Source: DASUBN01 sp036000105 | Lineage (GTDB): Bacteria > Pseudomonadota > Gammaproteobacteria > Natronospirales > REEB76 | Length of the DNA stretch: 64,000 nt | Assembly: GCA_036000105.1 (NCBI GenBank) | Contig: DASYGE010000014.1 | Span: forward strand, 82,275 to 146,274 | Direction: 5' to 3' | Shown here: in pieces, positions 37,791 to 46,265 of the stretch | How positions within the stretch are numbered: position 1 is the first letter of the stretch | Layout of the letters: each line of letters begins with the position of its first letter | Position numbers and translations under genes: made by a program | The notes under the pieces: model-generated | Database searches by the model: none | What the model saw: only the letters and a program-made list of their open reading frames with translations | Told to the model about the DNA's origin: nothing

Positions 37791-39152
37791 TCAACTGAAC
37801 ACGCGCACTAGATCGTTAAAGACGGCGAAACTCGTCAGCACCAGGAGCAGCGTGATACCGACGCGCTGTCCCATCATCTCCACCCTCTCCGTCAGGGGTG
37901 AACCCTTGACGAATTCCATCGCAAAATACAGCACATGTCCGCCGTCCAGTACGGGGATCGGCAGCAGATTCAGCACTCCGAGGCTGATGCTGACGATGGC
38001 TAGGAACGCCAGGAAAGGCACCAGACCGCTCTCGGCGGTGTAACCCGCGTATTGGGCGATGTTTATCGGCCCGCTGATGTTCCGCCAGGACACGTTGCCG
38101 AGCACCATGTTCCAGGCGGCATCCAGCGTCAGCCAGGCCAGATCCGCTGTGCGCGTGAGCGCCTGCCAAAGGGCAGCCGGGGGATTATACCGTTGTTCCG
38201 CCTGCAAACCTGCATAAAAGTCCGGAGGGATGCGTGGAGCCGCACCGATATGTCCGACGCTTGTGCCATCGCCGGCGAGGGTACCTACGCGCAAGGCCAG
38301 GGTCTCTTGTTGCCCTCCACGCTCGATGGTCAGGTCGAGGGTCTTGCCTGGTACTGATTTGATCTGGGTCACCAACGATTGCCAATCAACCACAGGCCGG
38401 CCCTGGACAGAAAGGATGCGGTCGCCTTCATGCAGACCCGAAGCCTTCGCGCTGCCATCCGGTGTCAGCTGCCCGATGATGGGCGTGATGGGTGGATCCC
38501 ATTGTGAGAGGCCGAGCCCTGTGAGCAGCTTGCCCGGCTCGGTCAGGGCGCGGGTATTGCCGACCTTGAGGGTCAGTTGGCGTTCCGGACCTACGGGCGG
38601 CTGCACCGTCACCTGCACTTCGTGCCCGTTCAGCACCTCCTGGAATAGGTCCAGAAGCACCGCATCCCAGGTACCGGCCTCATGTCCGGCCACTGCGACT
38701 ATCCGGTCCTGGGGCAGGAAGCCGGCTGCGGCGGCCGGCGAGCCGGGAGCGATGTCCCCGATGACGGCCTTGAGGCCGGGTATGCCGGCCATGAAGATGA
38801 CCCAGTAAGCCAGCACCGCGAACACGAGGTTGAAAGCGGGGCCGGCCAGCACCACGGCCAGGCGCTTCGGCAGCGGCTGGCGGTTGAAAGCACGTGGCAG
38901 ATCGGCTTCCGCCACCGTGCCTTCCCGTTCGTCCGCCATCTTCACATAGCCGCCGAGCGGCAGGGCTGCGATCACGTATTCCGTGTCGTCGTTGCGGCGA
39001 TGCCAGGTGAAGAGCGGTTTGCCGAAACCGATGGAGAAACGCAACACCTTGATGCCGAGGCTCCGGGCGACGATGAAGTGGCCGAACTCGTGCACCGTCA
39101 CCAGGATGCCGATGGCGGCGAGGAAGGCCAGGATGCTGATGAGGAATTGCAT
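37791..39152 (-). CDS. rseP: Site-2 intramembrane protease RseP
   Basis: Inner-membrane zinc protease that cleaves the anti-sigma factor RseA and signal-peptide remnants. 453 residues (E. coli 450). The zinc motif VHEFGH is at residues 20-25 in the first membrane helix; two PDZ domains (~115-290) follow; NLLPIPVLDGGH near residue 400 holds the third ligand Asp. Lies between dxr and bamA as in many gammaproteobacteria. Confidence 0.96.
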   Translation of the reverse strand: MQFLISILAFLAAIGILVTVHEFGHFIVARSLGIKVLRFSIGFGKPLFTWHRRNDDTEYVIAALPLGGYVKMADEREGTVAEADLPRAFNRQPLPKRLAVVLAGPAFNLVFAVLAYWVIFMAGIPGLKAVIGDIAPGSPAAAAGFLPQDRIVAVAGHEAGTWDAVLLDLFQEVLNGHEVQVTVQPPVGPERQLTLKVGNTRALTEPGKLLTGLGLSQWDPPITPIIGQLTPDGSAKASGLHEGDRILSVQGRPVVDWQSLVTQIKSVPGKTLDLTIERGGQQETLALRVGTLAGDGTSVGHIGAAPRIPPDFYAGLQAEQRYNPPAALWQALTRTADLAWLTLDAAWNMVLGNVSWRNISGPINIAQYAGYTAESGLVPFLAFLAIVSISLGVLNLLPIPVLDGGHVLYFAMEFVKGSPLTERVEMMGQRVGITLLLVLTSFAVFNDLVRVFS

Positions 39153-39165
39153 GGTTTGCCGGCTC

Positions 39166-40344
39166 CTAGGCGAGGGCCGTGAGGTAGGTCTCGGCGGTAT
39201 CCCGCGCGCGTCGGTCGAGTGCCAGTACCGCTTCCAGCGTGTCGGCGCGGAGCGCGTCCATCTTGTCCAGCATGGCGGCCACGAGCTCGGCGATGCCGGT
39301 GAACGGCAGGCGGCCGGCAAGGAATGCGGCCACCGCCACTTCGTTGGCTGCGTTCAATATCACCGGTGCGCCGCCCTCCGCGCGCGCCGCCTGCATGGCG
39401 AGGCCGAGACAGGGGAAAGCTTCCAGGTCCGGCGGCTCGAAATCGAGGTTGCCGCGGGCGAGCATGTCCAGGGGTTCCACTCCCGCATCCAGGCGCTCCG
39501 GCCAACCGAGCCCGTGGGCGATGGGTGTGCGCATGTCGGGATTGGAGAGCTGGGCCAGCACCGATCCATCTTCGTATTCGACCATGGAGTGGATGACGCT
39601 CTGGGGATGCACCACCACTTCGATGCGTTCTGGGCCCGTATCGAACAACCAGCATGCCTCGATCACTTCGAGACCCTTGTTCATCATGGTGGCCGAATCC
39701 ACCGAGATCTTCCGCCCCATGCTCCAGTTGGGATGGGCGCAGGCTTCTGCCGGCGTGACTTCGGCGAGACGCTCCTGGGGCCAGCCGCGGAAGGGTCCGC
39801 CGGAAGCAGTCAGCAAGATACGGCGCACACCCTGGGGCCAAGCGCCGGGGCGATAACCGCCGGGCATGCACTGGAACACCGCGTTGTGCTCACTGTCTAT
39901 GGGCATGAGTTCCACGCCGCGCTTGCGCACGGCATCCATGAATATCCGGCCGGCCATGACCAGTGCTTCCTTGTTGGCCAGGAGCACCCGTTTGCCGGCA
40001 TGCACCGCCGCCATGGTCGCTTCCAGGCCGGCGGCGCCCACGATGGCCGCCATCACGTAACGGCCGTCTTCCGCCGCCGCAGCCTCCAGCAATGCCGCGC
40101 GGCCAGAACGTACCTCGATCTTGAGACCGCTGTCCCGCACCAGAGTTTCCAGTCGCTTGGCCGCCGCCTCCTCCACCATGACCGCGAGCCTCGGCTGGTG
40201 TTCCAGGCATTGCTTGAAAAGACCGTCCACATCGCGGTTGGCGGTGAGCGCGACCACCCGGAAGCGATCACGATGACGCGCGATCACATCGAGCGTGCTC
40301 ACGCCCACGCTGCCGGTAGAGCCCAGGACGGTGACGCCGATCAC
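39166..40344 (-). CDS. dxr: 1-deoxy-D-xylulose 5-phosphate reductoisomerase
   Basis: First committed step of the MEP pathway. 392 residues. NADPH site VTVLGSTGSVGVSTL at the start, ANKEALVMAG, metal and substrate region PIDSEHNAVFQC, LTASGGPFRG, HPNWSMGRKISVDSATMMNKG read in two parts (HPNWSMGRKI, SVDSATMMNKG). The start is GTG at 40344, overlapping the cdsA stop as GTGA. Links with ispD and ispF in the same window. Confidence 0.97.
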   Translation of the reverse strand: MIGVTVLGSTGSVGVSTLDVIARHRDRFRVVALTANRDVDGLFKQCLEHQPRLAVMVEEAAAKRLETLVRDSGLKIEVRSGRAALLEAAAAEDGRYVMAAIVGAAGLEATMAAVHAGKRVLLANKEALVMAGRIFMDAVRKRGVELMPIDSEHNAVFQCMPGGYRPGAWPQGVRRILLTASGGPFRGWPQERLAEVTPAEACAHPNWSMGRKISVDSATMMNKGLEVIEACWLFDTGPERIEVVVHPQSVIHSMVEYEDGSVLAQLSNPDMRTPIAHGLGWPERLDAGVEPLDMLARGNLDFEPPDLEAFPCLGLAMQAARAEGGAPVILNAANEVAVAAFLAGRLPFTGIAELVAAMLDKMDALRADTLEAVLALDRRARDTAETYLTALA

Positions 40345-41147
40345 GGCAGCATCCCCAGGAGCTGCATCATCCCCAGCCAGAAGAGAGGCGCTGCGGCTGT
40401 CAGGCTATCCACCCGGTCCAATACTCCGCCATGACCGGGGAATAGGCTGCCGCTGTCCTTTATCCCGGCCTGCCGCTTGAACAGGCTCTCCGAAAGGTCG
40501 CCGACCACTGAGAGCAGCGCCACGCATATACATAGGAGTATGAACGGCCCGGTGGCCACCGGCAGCCAGCGGGCGGCCACAGCAGCCACCAGCGTGACCA
40601 GGGCGATGCCGCCGGCGACCCCTTCCCAAGTCTTGCCGGGGCTCACCTGGGGCGCCAGTTTATGCCGGCCGATGGCCCGGCCGGTGAAATAGGCGCCGAT
40701 GTCCGCCGCCGACGTCACCAACAACAGCATCACCAGGTACCAGGGGCTGAAAGAACGGATCGCCACCACCGCCGCGAGAGACGGCAGCAAGGTGAGCACG
40801 CCACACAGGATCTTCACCGGGCGGCTGAACTCCACACGCCAGAACGCGATCCACACGAGGCTGAATAGCCACCAAGCCAGGGCCAACACCATATATAGGA
40901 GTAGCCCTGTCGGATACGTTAATCGATACTGCAGCCAGCCGCCGGCTATCGCCAATGCTCCGAACAGTGCCACCAGGGCGAGACGTGAGCTCCTGTCCGA
41001 CCGATCCGTGAGAGCGGACCACTCCCAGGCTCCGACCAAAGCCATGAAGAACATGGCGCCCGCGAACGACCAACCCGGCGCGAAGAATATGAGCGCCAAT
41101 ACGAGCGCAGCGAGGATGAGTGCCGTGATGATGCGCTGCTTAAGCAT
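40341..41147 (-). CDS. cdsA: Phosphatidate cytidylyltransferase
   Basis: Makes CDP-diacylglycerol, the branch point of phospholipid synthesis. 268 residues, about eight membrane helices. The C-terminal family signature is intact: SESLFKRQAGIKDSG, then LFPGHGGVLDRVDSL. The start overlaps the uppS stop by eight bases, and the end overlaps dxr, so translation of uppS-cdsA-dxr is probably coupled. Confidence 0.95.
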   Translation of the reverse strand: MLKQRIITALILAALVLALIFFAPGWSFAGAMFFMALVGAWEWSALTDRSDRSSRLALVALFGALAIAGGWLQYRLTYPTGLLLYMVLALAWWLFSLVWIAFWRVEFSRPVKILCGVLTLLPSLAAVVAIRSFSPWYLVMLLLVTSAADIGAYFTGRAIGRHKLAPQVSPGKTWEGVAGGIALVTLVAAVAARWLPVATGPFILLCICVALLSVVGDLSESLFKRQAGIKDSGSLFPGHGGVLDRVDSLTAAAPLFWLGMMQLLGMLP

Positions 41148-41886
41148 CCCGTCCCCCGCTCAACTGCTCATCGACACGGCCGAAACGGCGCTTGCGGGTG
41201 TTGAACCACTCCAGGGCCTCATCCAGCGCCTGCTCGCCGAAATCCGGCCACAGGAGGTCACTGAAATAAAGTTCGCTATAGGCCAGGTTCCACAACAGGA
41301 AATTGCTGATGCGGCGCTCGCCGCCGGTACGGATGAAGAGGTCCGGGTCCGGGGACTCAGCGAGGGAGAGGCCGGGCGCCAGCGCATGCTCGCTCAGCTC
41401 TTCGGGGTGGGCCTCCCCGGCCGCAACCTTCACGGCGAAACGACGCGCGGCTTCCACGATGTCCCAACGGCCGCCATAAGCCACGGCGACGTTGAGCAGC
41501 ATGCGTTTGTTGGCGTGGGTCAGCTCTTCTGCTTCCAGCATCCCCTGCTGTAGCTTGCCGGAGAACATCTCGCGTTTGCCGATGAAACGCACGCGTATGC
41601 CGTTGGCATGTAACTCGCGCACATCTTTGCCGAGCGCCATCAGGAATAGCTCCATCAGGCGGCTGACTTCGTTCTCAGGCCGGTGCCAGTTCTCGCTGCT
41701 GAAGGTGAATAGTGTGAGAGTACCGACACCGAGCTTGGCGCAATGCTCGATGACTTTGCGGGCGGTATCCAGTCCGGCTTTGTGTCCCACATGCCGCAGC
41801 ATGCCGCGGCCTTTGGCCCAGCGGCCGTTGCCGTCCATGATGATGGCGATATGCGCGGGCGGCGCGCCTGTAGTGCTGTCGGTCAT
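41140..41886 (-). CDS. uppS: Undecaprenyl diphosphate synthase
   Basis: cis-Prenyltransferase making the C55 carrier lipid for peptidoglycan and O-antigen. 248 residues. Catalytic Asp in IIMDGNGRWAKGRGM, RHVGHKAG, FSSENWHRPENEV, and C-terminal DLFIRTGGERRISNFLLWNLAYSELYF (read in two parts, DLFIRTGGERRISN and FLLWNLAYSELYF). Uses products of the dxr/ispD/ispF pathway. Confidence 0.97.
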   Translation of the reverse strand: MTDSTTGAPPAHIAIIMDGNGRWAKGRGMLRHVGHKAGLDTARKVIEHCAKLGVGTLTLFTFSSENWHRPENEVSRLMELFLMALGKDVRELHANGIRVRFIGKREMFSGKLQQGMLEAEELTHANKRMLLNVAVAYGGRWDIVEAARRFAVKVAAGEAHPEELSEHALAPGLSLAESPDPDLFIRTGGERRISNFLLWNLAYSELYFSDLLWPDFGEQALDEALEWFNTRKRRFGRVDEQLSGGRDA

Positions 41887-41916
41887 GCTAGTTCGGATTC
41901 CGCCCCATGGGAGCGG

Positions 41917-42474
41917 TCAGACTTCCATCAACTCGGCTTCTTTCGCGGCCAGTATCTTGTCAATGTCGGTGATGTTCTTGTCGGTGAGCTTCTGCACCTC
42001 GTCCTGGGCACGGCGCTCTTCGTCTTCGGTGACCTTGCGATCCTTGAGCAGCGCCTTGAGTTCGGTATTGGCATCGCGGCGCACACCGCGTACCGCGACC
42101 CGTGCAGCTTCGGCTTCCTGACGCGCCACCTTGATGATCTCCTTGCGGCGCTCCTCGGTGAGCGCGGGCATGGGCACGCGGATCACGTTGCCCGCAGTAG
42201 CCGGCATCAGACCGAGATCGGAGGTCATGATGGCCTTCTCGATCACCGGGATCATGGGCTTCTCCCAGGGCGTGATGGTGAGCGTGCGGCCGTCGGCCAC
42301 CGCCACGTTGGCCACCTGGTTGAGGGGTACGTCGGAGCCGTAATAGGACACGCGCAGATGGTCGAGAATGCTCACATGCGCGCGGCCGGTGCGCAGCCTG
42401 GCGAGCGTGTCCTTGAGGGTCTCGGCGCTCTTGTGCATGCGCTCGGTGGCGGATTTCTTCACGTCGTCGATCAT
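41917..42474 (-). CDS. frr: Ribosome recycling factor
   Basis: Splits post-termination ribosomes with EF-G. 185 residues, exactly the E. coli length. Seen: RTGRAHVSILDHLRVSYYG, PLNQVANV, ITPWEKPMIPVIEKAI, and RIPMPALTEERRKE equivalents near the hinge. ATG 42474 overlaps the pyrH stop as ATGA. Confidence 0.97.
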   Translation of the reverse strand: MIDDVKKSATERMHKSAETLKDTLARLRTGRAHVSILDHLRVSYYGSDVPLNQVANVAVADGRTLTITPWEKPMIPVIEKAIMTSDLGLMPATAGNVIRVPMPALTEERRKEIIKVARQEAEAARVAVRGVRRDANTELKALLKDRKVTEDEERRAQDEVQKLTDKNITDIDKILAAKEAELMEV

Positions 42475-43208
42475 TTCGGGCCTCCATTGTCCACCAGCGT
42501 CCCGACGCTACCGTCGCCCTGCACGATGCGCATCAGGTCGCCGGCGTGTGACAGGTCGAACACGCGTAGAGGGATGTCGTTGTCACGGCACAACACCATG
42601 GCGGTGGCGTCCATGACCATCAGTTTGTCGTTGATGATGCGGTCGTAGGTCAGGTGCGCGTAACGCACTGCCTTGGGATCCGTCTTGGGGTCGGCTGAGT
42701 ACACGCCGTCCACCTTGGTAGCCTTGATGAGGAGTTCGGCGCCGATCTCGATGGCGCGCAGGCTGGCCGCGGTGTCGGTGGTGAAGAACGGGTTGCCGGT
42801 GCCGGCGGCGAAGATGCATACCCGGCCCTTCTCAAGGTGGCGCACGGCGCGGCGGCGGATATAGTCCTCGCACACGTCGTTGACGCTCATGCCGGACATG
42901 ACTCGTACATAGACGCCCATGCGCTCCAGGGCGTCCTGCAGGGCGAGGCTGTTCATGATGGTGGCGAGCATGCCCATATGATCGGCCGTGATCCGGTCCA
43001 TGCCGGCCCGGGCCAGGCCCGCGCCGCGGAAGATGTTGCCGCCGCCGACCACGAGGCCCACCTGTACACCGGCATCACGCACGTCGCGGATCTCGCCGGC
43101 GAAGCGCTTGATGACAGGGGGATCGATGCCGTAGTCGCCGGAGCCCATTAGGGCTTCGCCTGAGAGCTTCAGCAAGATGCGCTTATAGGCTGGGGCGTGG
43201 GTGGCCAT
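42471..43208 (-). CDS. pyrH: Uridylate kinase
   Basis: Hexameric UMP kinase of the amino-acid-kinase fold. 245 residues. Seen: RILLKLSGEALMG, GLVVGGGNIFRGAGLA, DRITADHMGMLATIMN, FAAGTGNPFFTTDTAA and KATKVDGVYSADP. Between tsf and frr, its standard position. Confidence 0.97.
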   Translation of the reverse strand: MATHAPAYKRILLKLSGEALMGSGDYGIDPPVIKRFAGEIRDVRDAGVQVGLVVGGGNIFRGAGLARAGMDRITADHMGMLATIMNSLALQDALERMGVYVRVMSGMSVNDVCEDYIRRRAVRHLEKGRVCIFAAGTGNPFFTTDTAASLRAIEIGAELLIKATKVDGVYSADPKTDPKAVRYAHLTYDRIINDKLMVMDATAMVLCRDNDIPLRVFDLSHAGDLMRIVQGDGSVGTLVDNGGPK

Positions 43209-43247
43209 GGCGTCTTCGTTCGGTTGCGCTGGCGTCCAGTTACGCGG

Positions 43248-43266
43248 AGCCCCGCAAAGCGGGGCT
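43248..43266. terminator. Perfect 8-bp hairpin in the tsf-pyrH gap
   Basis: AGCCCCGC AAA GCGGGGCT, a perfect stem with a three-base loop, without a following T-run on either strand. It may attenuate or process the tsf-pyrH transcript. The same stem sequence with a GAA loop forms the strong terminator at 59705-59723. A second inverted pair, GGGCGGT and ACCGCCC, brackets 43272-43300. Confidence 0.5.
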
Positions 43267-43319
43267 ACTGTGGGCGGTCAAATTGTACCGTAAACCGCCC
43301 CCTGCGGGGCCTGCGGCTC

Positions 43320-44195
43320 TCAGCCGCGGCGCGCCTGGGCCATGACCTCGGCGGCGAAGTCTTCCTGTTTCTTCTCGATACCCTCGCCTACCTCGAAGCG
43401 GACGAAGCGCAGGGCCTCGGCCCCGTACTTGGCCAAGAGCTTCTCCACCGTCAGGTCCGGATCCTTGATGAAGGGCTGGCCCAGGAGCGTGACCTCCGCC
43501 AGGTATTTCTTGAGGCGGCCTTCCACCATCTTCTCGATGATGGCTTCGGGCTTGCCGCTGTCGGCGGACTGGGCACGGATGATCTCGCGTTCCTTCTCAA
43601 GCACCTCGACAGGCACCTGATCCGGTTTGACGCAGAGGGGGCGGCTCGCGGCCACGTGCATGGCGATGTCCTTGGCGAGCGCAGGCGTACCGCCCTTGAG
43701 CTCCACCAGCACCCCGATGCGGGTGCCGTGGACGTAGGCGCCGAACACGCCGCCTTTGGTCTCAAAACGCTCGATCCGGCGCACAGCGATGTTCTCGCCG
43801 ATCTTGGCGACCAGGTTGCGACGGGCCAGGTCCACGCTCTCGCCGTTGCCTAGTTTGGCATCGTTGAGCGCCTCTAGGCTCACGGGTGCCGCAGCCAGCA
43901 CTGCCTTGGCCACGCCGGCAGCGAAGCCGCCGAACTCGTCGCCATTGGCCACGAAGTCGGTCTCGCAGTTCACTTCCACCATGGCGACGGCATCACCCGC
44001 CTGCTCGATGGCGATGCGACCCTCGGCGGCCACGCGCCCCGCCTTCTTGTCGGCCTTGGCGAGACCCGCTTTGCGCATGTTCTCGACCGCGAGGTCCAGG
44101 TCACCACTGGACTCGGTCAGAGCCTTCTTGCATTCCATCATGCCGGCGCCGGTGCGCTCGCGCAGTTCCTTGACCATCGAAGCTGAGATCGTCAT
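43320..44195 (-). CDS. tsf: Elongation factor Ts
   Basis: Guanine nucleotide exchange factor of EF-Tu. 291 residues (E. coli 283). N-terminal UBA-like helix VKELRERTGAGMMECKKAL, TDFVAN exchange motif, and the two core subdomains with GGKAEVLVEL-like strands replaced here by GTRIGVLVELKGG. Follows rpsB by 60 bases; the two are usually cotranscribed. Confidence 0.97.
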   Translation of the reverse strand: MTISASMVKELRERTGAGMMECKKALTESSGDLDLAVENMRKAGLAKADKKAGRVAAEGRIAIEQAGDAVAMVEVNCETDFVANGDEFGGFAAGVAKAVLAAAPVSLEALNDAKLGNGESVDLARRNLVAKIGENIAVRRIERFETKGGVFGAYVHGTRIGVLVELKGGTPALAKDIAMHVAASRPLCVKPDQVPVEVLEKEREIIRAQSADSGKPEAIIEKMVEGRLKKYLAEVTLLGQPFIKDPDLTVEKLLAKYGAEALRFVRFEVGEGIEKKQEDFAAEVMAQARRG

Positions 44196-44255
44196 GCCTT
44201 GTACCTGAACGCTGGATGTTGAACGGTATAACTGTGGCCCACGCAGGGCCGGCGA

Positions 44256-45203
44256 TCACTCGCCGGCGCCGTCGGGCTTCCTGCCGCCGGTCTTCTTGCG
44301 TACCGGAGCCTTCTTCTTGTGGATGCCGGCGGCCTTCTTGTCTTCGGCCGGTTTATGCTCATGCCCGGCATCGCCGGCAGCGGCAACCGGAGCTTCGCCT
44401 TCAGCCCGGGCGGGGGCCTTCTTGGGGGCGGCGCCCTTCTTGCGGCCGCGGCGCGCCTTCGGACGGCCGTTCTCGTCCAGCTCCACGAACTCGTCTTCGG
44501 AATCGCCGCCGATCTGCGGCATGGCTTCACGGCCCGCCAGCACTGCATCGGCCATGCCCTGGGCGTAGAGCTGCACGGCGCGGATGGCGTCGTCGTTGCC
44601 CGGGATCACGTAGTCGATGCCGTCCGGGGAATTGTTGGTGTCCACCACGCCCACGATGGGGATGTTGAGCTTGCGGGCTTCGCTGATGGCGATCTTCTCG
44701 TGGCCCACGTCGATGACGAACAGCGCGTCCGGCAGCCCGTTCATCTCCTTGATGCCGCCGAGGCTCTTCTCGAGCTTCTCCATCTCGCGGCGCAGACGGA
44801 TGACTTCCTTCTTGCCGAGGCGCTCGAAGGTGCCGTCGATGGACTGGGCTTCCAGCTCCTTCATGCGGCGGATGGACTGGCGCACGGTCTTGTAATTGGT
44901 GAGGGTGCCGCCCAGCCAGCGCTGGTTCACGCAGGGCATGCCGCAGCGGCGGGCTTCCTCGCCGATGGATTCACGCGCGGCACGCTTGGTGCCGACGAAC
45001 AGGATGGTGCCGCCATCGGAAATCAGCCGCTTCACGAACTCGGAGGCTTCGTTATAGAGCGGCAGCGTCTTCTCGAGGTTGACGATATGGATGCGGCTGC
45101 GCTCGCCGAAGATGTACGGGGCCATCTTCGGGTTCCAGAAACGGGTCTGATGGCCGAAATGGACGCCGGCTTCCAGCATCTCGCGCATGGACATGGTAAC
45201 CAT
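44256..45203 (-). CDS. rpsB: 30S ribosomal protein S2 with long basic C-terminal tail
   Basis: 315 residues against about 241 in E. coli. The core (1-~240) is regular: MREMLEAGVHFGHQTRFWNPKM, VGTKRAARE, CGMPCVNQRWLGGTLTN, PDALFVIDVGHEK, IPIVGVVDTNNSPDGIDYVIPGNDDA (parts). The last ~70 residues are rich in Lys, Ala and Pro with an RRGRKKG run and are probably disordered. ATG 45203 has AGGAGA seven bases upstream; the upstream open frame is the leader. Confidence 0.96.
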   Translation of the reverse strand: MVTMSMREMLEAGVHFGHQTRFWNPKMAPYIFGERSRIHIVNLEKTLPLYNEASEFVKRLISDGGTILFVGTKRAARESIGEEARRCGMPCVNQRWLGGTLTNYKTVRQSIRRMKELEAQSIDGTFERLGKKEVIRLRREMEKLEKSLGGIKEMNGLPDALFVIDVGHEKIAISEARKLNIPIVGVVDTNNSPDGIDYVIPGNDDAIRAVQLYAQGMADAVLAGREAMPQIGGDSEDEFVELDENGRPKARRGRKKGAAPKKAPARAEGEAPVAAAGDAGHEHKPAEDKKAAGIHKKKAPVRKKTGGRKPDGAGE

Positions 45204-45413
45204 GTAATCTTTCTCCTGAATGGGAACCGCCCTGCAAGCAGGGAAGATTCCCGGGGTTAGGCCTCCATACGCCCCGTGTCGTGACCCTGGTCCCTGATAG
45301 AGGACCGGCGGGCACCCCACGAACGGTTAACGGCGTATGTGTGGGTTTTAAAACACCGGCTGTGCCCTCATATCGAGGTCATAACCGGCCTGATTTGCGA
45401 AAAAACGCCGCGC

Positions 45414-45443
45414 TTTATACCATAAGCAGCCGTTAAAATGCAA
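45414..45443 (-). promoter_or_regulatory. rpsB-tsf promoter with GC-rich discriminator
   Basis: On the minus strand: TTGCAT, 18 bases, TATAAA, followed at once by GCGCGGCG. A near-consensus -10 with a GC-rich discriminator is typical of stringently controlled ribosomal promoters. Start would fall near 45407, giving a ~200-base leader before ATG 45203, room for the S2 autoregulatory structure known in gammaproteobacteria. The -35 lies ~50 bases upstream of the divergent map start. Confidence 0.7.
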
Positions 45444-45494
45444 CGCGGGCAAGGGCTTACGCCCCACACCACCCGCCTGGACCCCGTAAATCCC

Positions 45495-46262
45495 ATGGCC
45501 ATCACCATCAAGACCCCCCAGGAACAGGACAAGATGCGCGAGGCCGGTCGCCTCGCGGCCGAGGTCCTGGACATGATCGGCCCCCACGTACAGCCCGGGA
45601 TCACCACCGACGAGCTGGACCGTATCTGCAACGACTACATCGTCAACACCCAGAAGACCATCCCGGCCAACGTGGGCTACAACGGTTTCCCCAAGACCAT
45701 CTGTTCCTCGGTGAACCACGTGGTCTGCCATGGCATCCCCAATGACAAGAAACTCAAGAACGGTGACATCATCAACATCGATGTGACCGTCATCAAAGAC
45801 GGCTTCCACGGCGACACCAGCAAGATGTATTTCGTGGGCGAGCCCTCGGTGATGGCCCGCCGTCTGGTGCAGGTGACCCACGACGCCATGCTGCTGGGCA
45901 TCGAGATGGCGCGGCCCGGTGCGCGCCTGGGCGACATCGGCCACGCCATCCAGCAGTTCGCCGAAGGCCACGGCTTCTCGGTGGTGCGCGAGTATTGCGG
46001 TCATGGCATCGGCCGGGTCTATCACGAGGACCCGCAGGTGTTGCATTACGGCACTCCGGGTGTGGGCCTGGAACTCAAGTCCGGCATGACCTTCACCATC
46101 GAACCCATGATCAACGCGGGCAAGCGCCACGTGAAGATGCTCCCGGACGGCTGGACGGTGGTCACCAAGGACCATTCGCTCTCCGCCCAGTGGGAACACA
46201 CCATCCTGGTCACGGACAAGGGCCATGAGATCCTCACCACCCGCGCCAACGGCGAAGTCTGA
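45495..46262 (+). CDS. map: Methionine aminopeptidase, type I
   Basis: Removes the initiator Met. 255 residues. Start MAITIKTPQEQDKMREAGRLA matches E. coli Map when read from ATG 45495 (shown in parts MAITIKTP and KMREAGRLA). Metal ligands: Asp96 in NIDVTVIKDG, Asp107 in HGDTSKM, then His in CGHGIGRVYHEDP, Glu in FTIEPMINAG and Glu in SAQWEHTILVT. Divergent from rpsB, first gene of map-glnD-dapD-dapE. Confidence 0.97.
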   Translation: MAITIKTPQEQDKMREAGRLAAEVLDMIGPHVQPGITTDELDRICNDYIVNTQKTIPANVGYNGFPKTICSSVNHVVCHGIPNDKKLKNGDIINIDVTVIKDGFHGDTSKMYFVGEPSVMARRLVQVTHDAMLLGIEMARPGARLGDIGHAIQQFAEGHGFSVVREYCGHGIGRVYHEDPQVLHYGTPGVGLELKSGMTFTIEPMINAGKRHVKMLPDGWTVVTKDHSLSAQWEHTILVTDKGHEILTTRANGEV

Positions 46263-46265
46263 CGC

